From NCBI GenBank assembly GCA_963971575.1, contig OZ020622.1, positions 7,664,279 to 7,728,278 on the forward strand: 64,000 bases of DNA, read 5' to 3'. This DNA comes from Liopterus haemorrhoidalis. Its lineage: Eukaryota; Arthropoda; Insecta; Coleoptera; Dytiscidae. Position numbers and translations under genes: made by a program. The notes beneath the pieces were generated by a model. It was given only the letters and a program-made list of their open reading frames with translations. It was not told where the DNA came from and searched no databases. This document shows, one piece after another, positions 10,914-21,030 of this stretch (its first letter is position 1; the number at the start of each line of letters is the position of its first letter).

Positions 10914-11888
10914 GATAGTTTCTACTACACGAAAGAACCATTCTTCTAAGAGTTTTGTCATGTGAGAACTTCGACCTTCTAGAGTGCTTCCCCCATATAA
11001 AGGAAGAACTCCTTGGCACAGTATGTTAGTTAGTTAAAATTTTTAGTGCACAGCAACGATGGCTATTTGGGTCTAAAACAGCCCATCTAAATCATGACAC
11101 AATGTGGACGAAGTTCTTATTCCATTGTGGAGCTTCTTTAATTATAAGAACAATATCCGTGTTTAGTCTTCATCTGTGTCCTTTTATACTTCGTCTATCC
11201 TTAAGTTATTGCTTACTTGAATATAGTTACAACGCTGTTTACATGAACTCACTTATGTTTCCCTTTAACGTCAAGTAAATGTAATAAAAAACCTAGTTGT
11301 TCGAGTATTGTTTTACATTATTACTTGTAAATGAACATATCGAAATATTTCTGTGATAAACGTCATAAATTATCAGCCATTTATGGGCAAATGCTTTGGG
11401 CAAACGCTAAAGTTTACCTAGGTTAACAGAGGCGCTTTCAGTTATCACTAGAAATAACATACGTTCCTTTGTTCCAGTACAGTATGTTATCTTTGAAACT
11501 GATTGTAATTGCACCAGTTGGCTACTATACAACATTTGTGTTAAGTACAGAATGTTTTCTTAAATTCTTACAGTAGTTTGTTTTCAGTCTAGGTACTTGC
11601 TAACAATTGTTTGAAAAGAATTAAGTTAATGTAAAGGAAATAATTAATGGTCTAGATTTTTAGACAGTTTAACGATACCGAAATAAGCTAAACGAGTCAC
11701 AAAAAAGAACCGAGCTGAAGAATAGATTTTCTGTCCACAATTTAAAAGGCCTTTTACACGATCAGTTCAGTTCTCGGTTCAGTTTCATTTTCAGTTGAGC
11801 TATCAGTTAAACAGAGATACGAAAACTGAAACATGGCTCGATAGGAAACCTCAAAGTTCACCTGTCCATTGTCAGTTTGAATGATGTA
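10914..11888. other. Unassigned, with a short SINE-like scrap
   Basis: At 11027-11062, TTAGTTAGTT and GTGCACAGCAACGATGGCTA resemble 12950-12995. This motif (GCACA-CAAC-GGCTATTTG) is like the 3' part of insect SINEs. From about 11745, AAGGCCTTTTACACGATCAG could be one end of a Harbinger-type MITE, but no partner end was found. Confidence 0.3.
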
Positions 11889-12199
11889 TAAAAAATTTAT
11901 GTGAAGTGTGAATTTTCACACATTTCAGGGTTTCGCAGGTATTTAGTAACTGAATGATGATTATTTGGAATGCCAAAACAAATTTTATGTCAAAATATTT
12001 TTTTATGAATGTTAATTCGAATGACTGCTACCATTATTTAAGTTTCTAAATATGTGCTTCTTATATATATTTTTTTTTATATAGCAAGGCTCATTAAGAT
12101 TTTGAAAATTGCGCCTATGGCTTCCATTGGTTGCTTAAATCATAAGCCCCGCCCTCTGATTTCGTATACATTCAAACATAGAATTAAATTATAATTTAG
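11889..12199 (-). mobile_element. Family B Helentron-like element, right-end fragment (B1)
   Basis: In plus orientation it begins with the inverted right end: GTGTGAATTTTCACAC hairpin, then AGGGTTTCGCAGGTAT. It continues through GCGCCTATGGCTTCCATTGG to the GC-rich CCCCGCCCTCTGATTTCG block. The remaining ~700 bp of the element are absent; a small hAT-like MITE lies directly next to the break. Confidence 0.7.
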
Positions 12200-12366
12200 C
12201 AATGGCGCACTCGGGGGGTGGGGCAAGAAGGGTGAAATACCAAATTTTTGAATTATTTTTTATCACTATGGTCTTAGGTAAATCACTTGTATTTTTTGAT
12301 TTTAAGATTTTAGATCACTACTTTTTTTTGTCTTCTGACCGCCCCCCATTCCTGTGTGCGCCACTG
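12200..12366. mobile_element. hAT-like MITE with G-rich ends
   Basis: Left end CAATGGCGCACTCGGGGGG, right end (inverted) CAGTGGCGCACACAGGAATG with a following GGGGGG. Flanks are TAATTTAG and GATTTTAG, which match at 6 of 8 positions and fit an old hAT target duplication. 167 bp; the open frame at 12202-12396 merely crosses it. Confidence 0.6.
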
Positions 12367-12374
12367 GATTTTAG

Positions 12375-13015
12375 TATGCACGAATATTCTTTGTGACACT
12401 TCATCATCAAACAAACAGTTGCAGAATAAACTATTGAAGAACGAATTGTAACTAGAAAAATTCTAAACTTTTAAATATGATTATACAGGCAAGAGAATCT
12501 CTAAGGGGGTACTTTACAATCTCCCAACCCTTTGTGTTCTGGAGTGTTTTAATTTCAATAAATGTATATTGTTATTTCTGCAAATCCTATTGTATTAATT
12601 GTATTTCGTAAAGCGTACAGTAACATAAGCAGTTTAGCTTTGCGTGATAATATAACATTGCCACAACCGTTACCTTTCCAGAACATATGAGTTAGGAAGG
12701 ATTCTATTTTTGACTTAGAAATAATCGGTGTTGAAATCTAACTGTTTACATAATTATAGAACGAGTTAAATAGCTTTTATTTATTACTAGTATCAGTTAA
12801 ATTATTTTTAGAATATTTTCTCGTATATTTTCTATCACTTCCATAATCTAGGTGACAATTTTATTTGATTTCTTATATACTATTGAATAGTATTTTTATT
12901 TCAAGTTTATAGCCTTTGCGTCATTATGCGTCCCTAATTATAGTTAGTTAGTTAGTTTTTTTTTTTGCGCACATCAACAAAGGCTATTTGCGCCTCGTCT
13001 CTAATTATAAATAAA
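12375..13015. other. Unassigned, with a SINE-like scrap
   Basis: At 12946-12995 the repeat TTAGTTAGTTAGTT and a T run precede GCGCACATCAACAAAGGCTA, similar to 11027-11062. No complete element is visible. Confidence 0.35.
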
Positions 13016-13213
13016 CTAGCTTATTACCCGTCAACAATGACGGATTTATAATATTAAAAATTTAATTGTTTGTATGTGTATTTGGTTTTATTTTTTAACA
13101 TATGTTAATTTCGTCGCCAGTCAGCGAATCACGGGACAGGATATCACCAGTTAGCCAATCACGGGACAGGGCGTCACCTGTCATCCAATCAAGAGACAGG
13201 GTGTCCCCCTGTA

Positions 13214-14505
13214 ATTATATTCGTTGATTCTTGAAATCTGCAAAATATTTTTCATATCGATTAAAGGATATAGGCGTGTCTAGAGTTTTTCGGTTATGCC
13301 TACGAAACCCTAAACATTTCAATATGCAGTTTTATCCGCAGTTTCTTAGAGAATAAATCTGCAAAATATTGTTCATATTGGTCAAAGAATATAAGAGTAT
13401 CTAGAGTCTACTTGTTATGCCTACGAAACCCGAGACATTTATGTATGCAATTATATTTGTAGATTCTTGGAGAATAAATCTGCAAAATATTGTTCATATC
13501 GGTCAAAGTATATAGGAGTCTTTTCTTTATGTCTACGAAATCCTAGACATTTATGTATGTAATTATATTTGTAGATTTTTAGAAAATAAATCTGCAAACT
13601 ATTGTTCATATCGGTCAAAGAATATAGGATTATCTAGAGTTCTTTGTTAATGCCTACGAAACCCTAGACATTTCTGTATGTATTTATATTTGTAGATACT
13701 TATAGAAGAAATCTGCAAAATGCTGTTCATATCGGTCAAAGAGTATTCTAGGGTCTGTTGTGTATGCCTACGAAACCCCAGACATTTCTATAGGTTATTT
13801 TATCCGCAGATTTTTAAATAATAAATCTACAAAATATTTTTCATATCGCTCAAAGGATAAAGAAGTGTCTAGATTTTCTTGTTTATGCCTACGAAGCTCT
13901 AGACCAGTGATTCTCAACCACTGTGCCGCGGCACTTTTGTGTGCCGTCAAATTTTAGAAATGCATAGAATGAAAAAATTTTGTATGTACTTTTATACAGC
14001 AATTTATAAGTTAGTGTGCCGCCAAATTTTAAAATTGTTAAAAGTGTACCGCGACAAAAAAAGGTTGAGAATCACTGCTCTAGACATTTCTATACGTTGT
14101 TTTATCCGCAGATTCCTAGAGAATAAAGCTGCAAAATATTTTTCATATCGATCAAAGAATATATTAATGTCTAGAGTTTCTTATTTATGTCTACGAAATC
14201 CTAGACATTTCTCTATGTTATTTTGTCCGCAGATTCTTAGAGAATAAATCTGCAAAATATTGTTCATATCGGTCAAAGGATATAGGAGTCTCTTGTTTAT
14301 GTCTACAAAACCCATTTATGTATTGTAATTATATTCATAGATTCTTAGAGAATAAACCTGCAAAATATTGTTCATATCGGTCAAAGGATATAGGAGTCTC
14401 TTGTTTATGTCTACGAAACCCATTTATGTATTGTAATTATATTCATAGATTCTTAGAGAATAAACCTGCAAAATATTGTTCATATCGGTCAAAGCATATA
14501 GGATT
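13214..14505. repeat. Minisatellite, ~10 units of 107-122 bp
   Basis: Each unit has TCTGCAAAATATTGTTCATA, TCGGTCAAAG, a TAGGAGT/TCTAGAG block, TTTATGCCTACGAAACCC and AGACATTTCTATATG. Units start near 13214, 13330, 13452, 13561, 13684, 13797, 14100, 14220, 14327 and 14434. The last two are nearly identical (107 bp), suggesting a recent duplication. The array is split by a small hAT between the sixth and seventh units. Two and a half diverged units occur at 58222-58450. Confidence 0.85.
13905..14077. mobile_element. hAT MITE with perfect 8-bp duplication
   Basis: Ends CAGTGATTCTCAACC and its exact complement GGTTGAGAATCACTG. CTCTAGAC is duplicated on both sides (13897-13904 and 14078-14085), with TA at the centre. 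The body has repeated GTGCCGC and AAATTTTA blocks. 173 bp, inserted within a minisatellite unit, so younger than the array. Related scraps: 29538-29582 and 61086-61160. Confidence 0.9.
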
Positions 14506-14657
14506 GTCTGCCAATCAGGAGAACCCTAGGAAAAATTGACGTCACGATGTTACCGACACTACATACAGACACTTGCTAATTATCTATGTCATACAAATGC
14601 CAATCACGAAATTAATATGTCAGATAAAAAGATTTCTTGTTGAAATTTTGCTTACAA

Positions 14658-14724
14658 CCGCGGACGCCTTTCGATCCTATTATAGATCCATTTAAACCCT
14701 ATTGGGGACATCACGCGTCCGCGG
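14658..14724. repeat. GC-rich inverted repeat
   Basis: CCGCGGACGC at 14658-14667 and its exact complement GCGTCCGCGG at 14715-14724, separated by 47 bp. In this AT-rich region a perfect 10-bp GC-rich inverted pair is unusual. It could be a tiny MITE or a structured RNA stem; no target duplication was found. Confidence 0.5.
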
Positions 14725-15049
14725 ACCACACTTAAGGAAACAATGGTCTAATCTACACAAAAAAAGCAGACGATTTGTCGTAAATAAAATATCTCTGCTT
14801 TCAGTTAACGTTAGTTAATAATGGCGTACGCAACCTACTGAATTTAACATGGCGATTTCACAAAACAATGCAATAATGAAGATTACACCAGACACAGAGT
14901 GAGATCTGCCAGACTTGAGGTCACCTCAGGGATATCGCAACCTACATGGACTGGAATACAGTGGTTCTAAACATCTCTCAATCTAATTTAGAAATAAGAC
15001 AGTCCAGAGAAAAATTAGATTAATAATACATCGGCTGAGCGTTGGTAAC
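14725..15049. other. Unassigned sequence before the Tc1 element
   Basis: No terminal repeat matching the Tc1 right end at 16385-16410 was found here, so the left end of that element is probably lost or diverged. Confidence 0.35.
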
Positions 15050-16410
15050 TAAAATGTGTGACAAAAAACTTAAATTAATTTTATATAAATATTTTTTCTT
15101 CCCAAGTAATATTTTAGTTTATATTTGTCAATCATGGGTCGTAGTAAAACTGTTTCAAGTGAAATTAGACACTTAATAATTTCTGGTTTTAAAGACGGGC
15201 TGCTGCAAAATGTGATTTCACAAAATTTAAATCTTCATAAATCTACTGTGTCGCGAATTATAAAACGATTTCGAGAAGAAGGTACGTTTGAAGTTTCAAA
15301 AATCCCAGGACGGCCACGAAAAACTACAAAACGAACTGATAAAAAAATTATTTATTTATCTACCAATAACCCCTTTCTGTCATCGGAGAAAATTTTGGGC
15401 CTTTTGCCACAAATGGATCAAGAAAACATCTCAACAAGAACTATTTGCAGAAGATTAGTTAGTGAGGGTCTTTTTAGTCGCCGTCGTGCTATCCAAAAAC
15501 CACTTCTATCCAAAAAGAATGTGAAGGTCCGATTAGAATTTGCTAAAAATCATATTGACTGTGGATCAATGGAAAAAAGTTATTTTTAGTGATGAATCTA
15601 AGTTCAATTTGTTTAAAAGTAGTGTAAGTTACGTTAGGAGGCCTGCTAATAAAAGATTATTTCAAAAATACACCTTGCCAACAGTTAAACATGGCGGAGG
15701 TGGTGTGATGGTATGGGGCTGTTTCTCGGGATATGGTATGGGTCCTCTATACCACATTGAAGGAATAATGGATCGATTTAAATATAAAGACATCCTTCAG
15801 AATGTTATGGAACCTTATTCTGATGAGTTCATGCTTTTAAAACATATTTTTTAGTATGATAATGACCCAAAACATTCTTCGAAGTTGGTCAAAAAATGGT
15901 TCGAGGATTCAAAAATTAACGTAATGACTTGGTCGTCACAGTCACCCGATTTAAATCCAATAGAAAACCTTTGGGAGATTGTCAACAAAAAGATTAGAAA
16001 CAAAACGCATTCAAATATTGAAGATTTGTTTAAAGCTTTGCAGGGTGCCTGGTCTAATATTGATAATGAAATGATCACGAAATTATTAGAATCAATGCCG
16101 AAAAGACGTCGGGAAGTTATAAATACTGGTGGTTACTATACAAAATATTAAAAATGATCTGTTAATAATAATTCATTTTCTTAATTAATAAAAAAAAAAA
16201 ATTTTTGAGAGTAGTTGCTATCTTTATGTCCAGGTAAAAATAATAAATGCTATAAAAAAAAAAGAATTTACTATTAAAATTTAATTTTTTACTATAATAT
16301 ATGTAGAGGATTGTTAAAGGTAAGAATTACATTTTTTAATTTTAAAAATATTGAATAGAATAAAAATAAAAGAGGATTATCAAAAGTTGCTATCTTTATG
16401 GTCAATACTG
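15050..16410 (+). mobile_element. Tc1-like DNA transposon, left end not found
   Basis: It holds a nearly full-length transposase pseudogene (15125-16151). The right end is GTTGCTATCTTTATGG then TCAATACTG at 16385-16410, followed by TA. A partial second copy of this end motif (GTTGCTATCTTTATGTCC) lies at 16213-16230. After the TA the sequence continues directly into family D copy 2, so the element was inserted in family D. The left boundary given is approximate. Confidence 0.7.
15125..16151 (+). pseudogene. Tc1-family transposase, DD34E, broken
   Basis: The protein starts at M-G-R-S-K-T-V-S and shows the paired helix-turn-helix region (S-R-I-I-K-R-F-R-E-E-G) and the G-R-P-R-K hook. The catalytic region follows: V-I-F-S-D-E-S-K-F-N-L-F, the glycine-rich H-G-G-G-G-V-M-V-W-G, Y-D-N-D-P-K-H, and S-P-D-L-N-P-I-E-N-L-W. 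From D of D-N-D to E there are 34 residues, the Tc1 spacing. One frameshift lies near 15560-15575, where the phase changes, and one stop (TAG, 15852-15854) replaces a likely CAG just before the second aspartate. Otherwise it is full length (about 340 codons), so inactivation is fairly recent. Confidence 0.88.
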
Positions 16411-16414
16411 TATA

Positions 16415-17034
16415 TAATTAGCAAGTATCAATATGAAATCTAGGTAACATTGTGACGTCATTATTTCCTAAGGTCACATGTTAATCCTATAATCCTAGTG
16501 ATAACGAAATTTTTTGGTATAAACAAGTTTAAAATTCTCAGTTAGAATAAATTTTTTGCAAGAATTGAACGTTTTTAAAATAAAAATTAATGAAACAGTG
16601 TTTAAAAATAGTGTAAATAATTAAATGTTAGTATTACAATAGTGTCAATTTAGTGTTTTGTGTTAAAACAGTGTACAGAGGTTTTTAAAGAAGACTTAGT
16701 TCTAAATCTTCCAAAGTGAGTACATATTTTTTAATTTCAATATTATAACACTAGGTTGTTTAACCCGTCAACAATTACGGGTTTTTAACAACAAAAAAAA
16801 ATGTTTTTGACTGTATAAACTTGGTTCTTTAGCGTCTTTTCTGCATATTTTCTTTTATTATTCCTTTCTTTACATAGTGAGTCATGTTGCTTTTCGAAAA
16901 TACCTGACATGGTGTTATACTTTTGGGTTAATTATACGAAATTAAGATACGTTAAAAAGTAAAACCAAATACACATACAAACAATTGAAATTTTTATGTT
17001 TTAAATCCGTCATTGTTGACGGGTAATAACCTAG
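16415..17034 (+). mobile_element. Family D element, copy 2 without minisatellite
   Basis: It is the inverted counterpart of 13016-14590. It opens with TAATTAGCAAGTATCAATAT, then GGTAACATTGTGACGTCA. It ends with the hairpin CCGTCA-TTGT-TGACGG (17007-17022), GTAATAAC and CTAG (17031-17034), then T. The last ~95 bp match the left end of copy 1 closely. A third hairpin end of the same kind, facing left, lies at 16751-16781 (CTAG, then CCCGT-8 nt-ACGGG). So 16751-17034 could also be a ~284-bp element with inverted ends. Confidence 0.55.
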
Positions 17035-17511
17035 TTTATAAATAATTAAATAGATAAATTCATCACATGTATAACCAATAAATAACAAGGAAAGTCCTAT
17101 AAGATCGGCATATATAAAAAAATAAGTTCTTAATAATAAACCTAAATTCTTAAATTCATCTTATTATTAAAAGAATTTTAAGGTATTTATATTTTTTAAA
17201 TTTGATAGGAGCTTCATATGTTTTTAAATGTGGAAAATTACCAAGGTTATTTTTTTTTTAATGCTAAATAAAGCGATACATTACATATTTATTTTTAAAT
17301 TAATAAACTGGCAATAAATCCAAAGAAATTGTTGTATCTACGAGTGTTACATAAACTCTATTATATTTAACTATTTAAGTAAGCGTAAAGTAGGTCTTTA
17401 TGGGACGAGTTAAAAAAGTAAAAAGTGCCGTAACGTATTATTATTTCACTCTTACCATAAGCACAATACAAATGCCAGCGATATATTTTTGGGGTTCTAA
17501 TCGCGTCTTTC
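17035..17511. other. Unassigned AT-rich DNA
   Basis: Nothing recognised. The frame starting at 17400 crosses into the Harbinger element and is not coding. Confidence 0.35.
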
Positions 17512-17839
17512 TTAAGGCTCATTTACATTTAGATACAAGTATGAGGACTTGCATGAGGTATAAGTCAAATAGACTTGTCGCGATACATCACCTCATACAT
17601 AAGCTCATACAATTTGTATAATTTGACAAATCCATTGACATTTGCTCATACTTTCTGTATGAGCAGACTTTTCCATATACTTGACTTGTATGAGCTGACA
17701 ACCTGGTGGAAAGTTAGGTTATGTTTTAAAAGATATGTCACATTTGTTGACAATCTGGTGGAAATTTAGGTTATGTTTTAAAAGATATCTCACATTTGAT
17801 TATTTCCAATAGTTTTTTTTTTTTAATTAAAAGTTAAAT

Positions 17840-18001
17840 ATGTCTTTGAGGAATAAGGATAAATCTCTGTTATTAGTTGAGAAAATCATAGCCAGTAATA
17901 TCTGGGATGTAAAGTCGAAGGAGTATAAAGATTTTAACAAAAGAAAAGATATTTATGATAACATTTCTGAGGAGTTACGTTGCATGGATAAAGATGTATA
18001 G
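17840..18001 (+). pseudogene. MADF/Myb-like DNA-binding protein of Harbinger, N-terminal part
   Basis: The 53-codon frame starts MSLRNKDKSLLLVEKIIASN and has I-W-D-V-K-S-K-E-Y-K-D-F-N-K-R at residues ~22-36. This is the pattern of a MADF domain first half (L-I-x-x-V ... L-W-D ... Y-K-x-x-x-K). The stop at 17999-18001 is followed in another phase by K-W-H-I-K-V-R-R-V-E-N-Y-L, which resembles the domain's last helix. So one nonsense or frameshift separates the halves. In autonomous elements this protein partners the transposase in target or TIR recognition. Confidence 0.6.
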
Positions 18002-18002
18002 A

Positions 18003-18360
18003 CTAAATGGCACATAAAAGTCCGTAGAGTCGAGAACTATCTAAAGTAGAAATCCTAGGTGCGTACTTCAGTGATGCAAATGAGTCACCAGTTGCCAAGA
18101 ACCGCACTGTAACAGCCAGTTGATCTACAGGTGATATAGCTTCTCGAAATCTTGTACCACTTTTAGTAATTAATGGAGCCACCAACGTATTCTTTCAAAA
18201 TCAGCGACACTCATTCTCACATAATTTCTGAAGCATAAACCATCTTCTAAAGTTAGTTCATTAATCAACATTGAGTAGGCCCCATGGGTTTCTCGTCGAG
18301 ATAAAAAATATCGCTACCACCATCTACGCTTTCTTTTTCGTGATTTTGATAGAAGTATTG
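18003..18360 (-). pseudogene. Harbinger transposase, N-terminal half
   Basis: On the minus strand, from about 18320 down: L-T-L-E-D-G-L-C-F-R-N-Y-V-R-M, then a P-L-I-T-K-S-G-T-R-F-R-E-A-I-S block, and L-A-V-T-V-R-F-L-A-T-G-D-S-F-A-S-L-K-Y. The last is the best-conserved N-terminal signature of insect and plant Harbinger transposases. A frameshift separates 18185 from the upstream part. The catalytic domain is absent. A related copy, with the same conserved block cut short, is at 30760-31059. Confidence 0.75.
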
Positions 18361-18576
18361 CACATGTACTTAAATACAAAAAACTCTCCTCGTCATCATA
18401 GACATTTCTGGCGAATGTATGCGTGTATGCAAATGTAAACAGAGCACAAAAATTACATGATTTTAGACTTGTGTATTGACATGTGTTTGTTGATTTGTAT
18501 GATCATACTTGTATGAGCTCATACTTGTATCTCATACAAGTTTTCATACTTGTATCTAAATGTAAATAAGCCTTTA

Positions 18577-19490
18577 GGAAGAGGCGTCCAACCGAAGATT
18601 TTATGTTCACGCGAATATTGCGGATAAGCGGATATGATATATAATTCGCATCCGCACGATTTAAATGATAATTTGTCGGATAAAAATGGTGGATATCCGC
18701 GGGTAATCGGCGAGTATATAAGGATTTTCAGGACTCTAGTTATGTAACGTACATGTTTTCACTTGAAATATTGTTGGGAAGGCGCCAGAGGCTTGAGAAA
18801 ACTTGAGAAGATGGTACTTAAAAAAAGAAGCTATATAGTCAGGGTACGTTAAGTTTTTCTGTACGTTTTATAAGCATGTTTAATCTTTTTGTCATTCCTT
18901 TGTTTCTTGTATCATATAATTTTGTGAAGAGTTAAACTGTTGATTTCTCGGTTAAGATTTTATTGAGATATTCAGATTCCCTAGAAGACAATGGCTGTTG
19001 CTAAGCGTGTCCCGCGTCGCGACAACTTCACGTCTTATCTGGCGCGTGCATCCCGCAGGGGCCTATGTTACGTAACAGACTCACGTCCGATTGTGTACGA
19101 CACATTTTATACGGTCTACATCAACAGTATAGATGCCTTTGGGAGGAATACCTACACTACTCTTCTTGCACACCAAACATCTCTGATTTCATGCTATTTG
19201 ACTCTAATCACGAGAAAAATTCAGACAAATCTCTAAGGAAAACTAAAATTGCAATAAGGCCTATTTATAAAGCAATGATTTTATCCTGTGATTATTTGAA
19301 AGGGTTCCCATCGCATGTGTTCCCTCGATATATAATAATAATAATATTTGTCTATAAAAATATATATTCAAATACAGAGTTCGGTACAATATATTTATAT
19401 ACATAACGCCTAAAAACAATATAAACAAATCATTGTCACAGAAGATACAAAGTATTTTGTGGTGACTTAGGACTTGTGGTGACTTATTTA
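18577..19490. other. Unassigned, with GCGGAT-rich patch
   Basis: Between 18625 and 18720 variants of GCGGATA and ATCCGC recur and can pair, as in some hAT MITEs, but no ends were found. The frames at 18991-19236 and 19065-19406 overlap in different phases and resemble nothing known. Confidence 0.3.
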
Positions 19491-19496
19491 CATATA

Positions 19497-20370
19497 TCAG
19501 GTCTGGGAAAAAGTTCGTGGCCTTTTTTTAGTAAAATTCAACTGGTTTTGTTATAGTGTGAAAATGAATTTATTTAAACCAAATATGCTCCATTATTATC
19601 GACAATGTTTCGCCATTTTTCGGGTAGAGCTATGATACCATCGGTGAAGAACTTCTGTGGTTTCTGGTTGAGAAACTGAATCAAGTGGTTTTCACAGGCT
19701 TCTTTTGAAACCAGCTTAATTCCATTGAGAGAATTCTGCAGAGATCGGATAAGGTGATAGTCAGAGGGTGATATGTCTGAACTATACGGTGGATGCAACA
19801 ACATTTCCCAACCAAGCTCTCGCAATTTTTGACGGGTCATCAAAGAAGTGTGTGGTCTTGCGTTGTCATGATGAAACACACCTTTCCTATTATTCAATTC
19901 GGGCCGTTCTTTTTCAATTGCCTGGCGTAATCTCTCTAGTTGTCCACAGTAGAGTTGAGAATCAATCGTCTGGCCAACTGGAAGTAGCTCATGGTGGACG
20001 ATATCTTTCCAGTCCCACCACACACACAGCATCACCTTGTTTGGCGTCAATCCTCGCTTAGCGAAAGCTTGTGACGGCTCATCATCCCTTGTCCACGATC
20101 TTTTACGCTTCCGATTGTCGTACGTGATTCATTTATCATCACCGGTTACGACACATTTCAGAAATGGCTCGATTTCATTGCGTTGCAGCAGCGCATCGCA
20201 GATGTTAATCCGGACTATCATGTTTTTCGCGCTCAACTCATGAGGAAGCCATATATCGAGCTTCTTTTTGTAGCCAGCTTTCCGTAAATGGTTCAAAACA
20301 GTTTTGTGGTCAATGCCTAGCAACAACTCAGAGAGATCGCGTACATTAGCAAGCACAAATAACCTGGATG
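19497..20370 (-). mobile_element. mariner element, 5'-truncated
   Basis: The plus-strand left end is CAGGTCTGGGAAAAAGTTCG, a mariner-type terminal repeat after TA-rich flank. The transposase runs on the minus strand: H-K-T-V-L-N-H-L-R-K-A-G, W-L-P-H-E-L-S, V-T-G-D-D-K, then W-W-D-W-K-D-I-V-H, H-H-D-N-A-R-P-H-T-S and H-P-P-Y-S-S-D-I-S-P-S-D-Y-H-L. The third acidic residue is D in S-D-Y, giving the mariner DD34D triad. The tryptophan after T-G-D-D-K is a stop (TGA). About 80 N-terminal residues and the other end are missing. Confidence 0.85.
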
Positions 20371-20499
20371 TTGGATATCTAAAGGGTTTTTTAAGATTAG
20401 TTTAAGTAAAAGCTTCTGAGAAATTTAAATTTTCGATATTATAGTTTTCGATGCGGTGCCTCAAGCTAAAATGCCATATTTAAGTATAGACTGCACTAA

Positions 20500-21030
20500 A
20501 CCAAAGTAAATCATTCTTAGGCTATCAATATTGAGGCAATGTCGAAGACTTTTGAATAAAAAAAAAATACGTTTTCGTAATGTATAATACCATTCAAATA
20601 ATCAATGTTCTCTCTCCAGTTCAAGTTACTATCTAGATATACACCTAAATATCTGAAGGAGTGAGCAATTACTATATTGGTGTTACACTGGCAATGATTT
20701 GTGCTATTAAGCAAACAATCTGCGTTATGCAATTGCATACTAGTGTTGAGGGGAAATTTATTTTTACGGCACGCAAAACTAAGAAAGTTTTTGATAGATT
20801 AAGTATCAATAAGTTCGCATTTAACCAGGTATTTACAATGGCAAATTTTTTTGATATATTTGCAAATATATCTTCCCAGGATTTGACTCCAAAAAAATAG
20901 CTGTATCGTCTGTATATGCAATTATAGTGCCGTAAATATTTAAGAACAGAAGGTCATTTATATAAATATTAAATAGTAAAGGGCCAAGAACAGTTCCTTG
21001 CGGTACACCATAAAAACAGCGCTGCTCTTA
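20500..21030 (-). pseudogene. LINE reverse transcriptase fragment
   Basis: From about 21015 on the minus strand: G-V-P-Q-G-T-V-L-G-P-L-L-F-N-I-Y-I-N-D-L, then Y-T-D-D-T-A-I-F (the catalytic Y-A-D-D motif with A changed to T). After a frameshift comes W-L-N-A-N-L-L, and in the frame 20517-20738 F-R-Y-L-G-V-Y-L-D-S-N-L-N-W. This is RT palm to thumb of a CR1/Jockey-like LINE. It is truncated at both ends and carries at least two frameshifts. Confidence 0.75.

Larger units (their letters stand above)
13016..14590 (-). mobile_element. Family D hairpin-ended element with minisatellite (copy 1)
   Basis: Read on the minus strand, the element ends with the hairpin CCGTCA-TTGT-TGACGG, then GTAATAAG and CTAG followed by T. 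A hairpin 8-10 nt before CTRR, with T after it, is the canonical Helitron 3' end. Next to the end are about three ~30-bp repeats (TTAGCCAATCACGGGACAGG, 13118-13205), then a ten-unit minisatellite (13214-14505), then a unique part with TGACGTCACGATGTTACC and CACTTGCTAATTAT. The same outer blocks recur at 16415-17034 (inverted) and 58222-58575. No coding frame. The 5' end was not defined. Confidence 0.6.
17515..18573. mobile_element. PIF/Harbinger element with ~46-bp TIRs
   Basis: Left end AGGCTCATTTACATTTAGAT-ACAAGTATGA; right end inverted, with AGGCTTATTTACATTTAGAT. TTA is duplicated at 17512-17514 and 18574-18576, the 3-bp target typical of PIF/Harbinger. Inside, short GCTCATAC and CTTGTATGAG motifs recur near both ends. 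It encodes two convergent remnants: a MADF/Myb-like protein (plus strand) and a transposase N-terminal part (minus strand). Two genes is the normal layout for this superfamily. 1059 bp; the catalytic DDE half is deleted. Confidence 0.85.

Noticed and set aside
18991..19406. Two overlapping frames of 81 and 113 codons as genes
   Set aside because: They cover the same DNA in different phases, neither has a known motif, and the second runs into AT-rich repeats.
19768..20243. Plus-strand frames opposite the mariner transposase
   Set aside because: Shadows of the minus-strand transposase, whose motifs are unmistakable.
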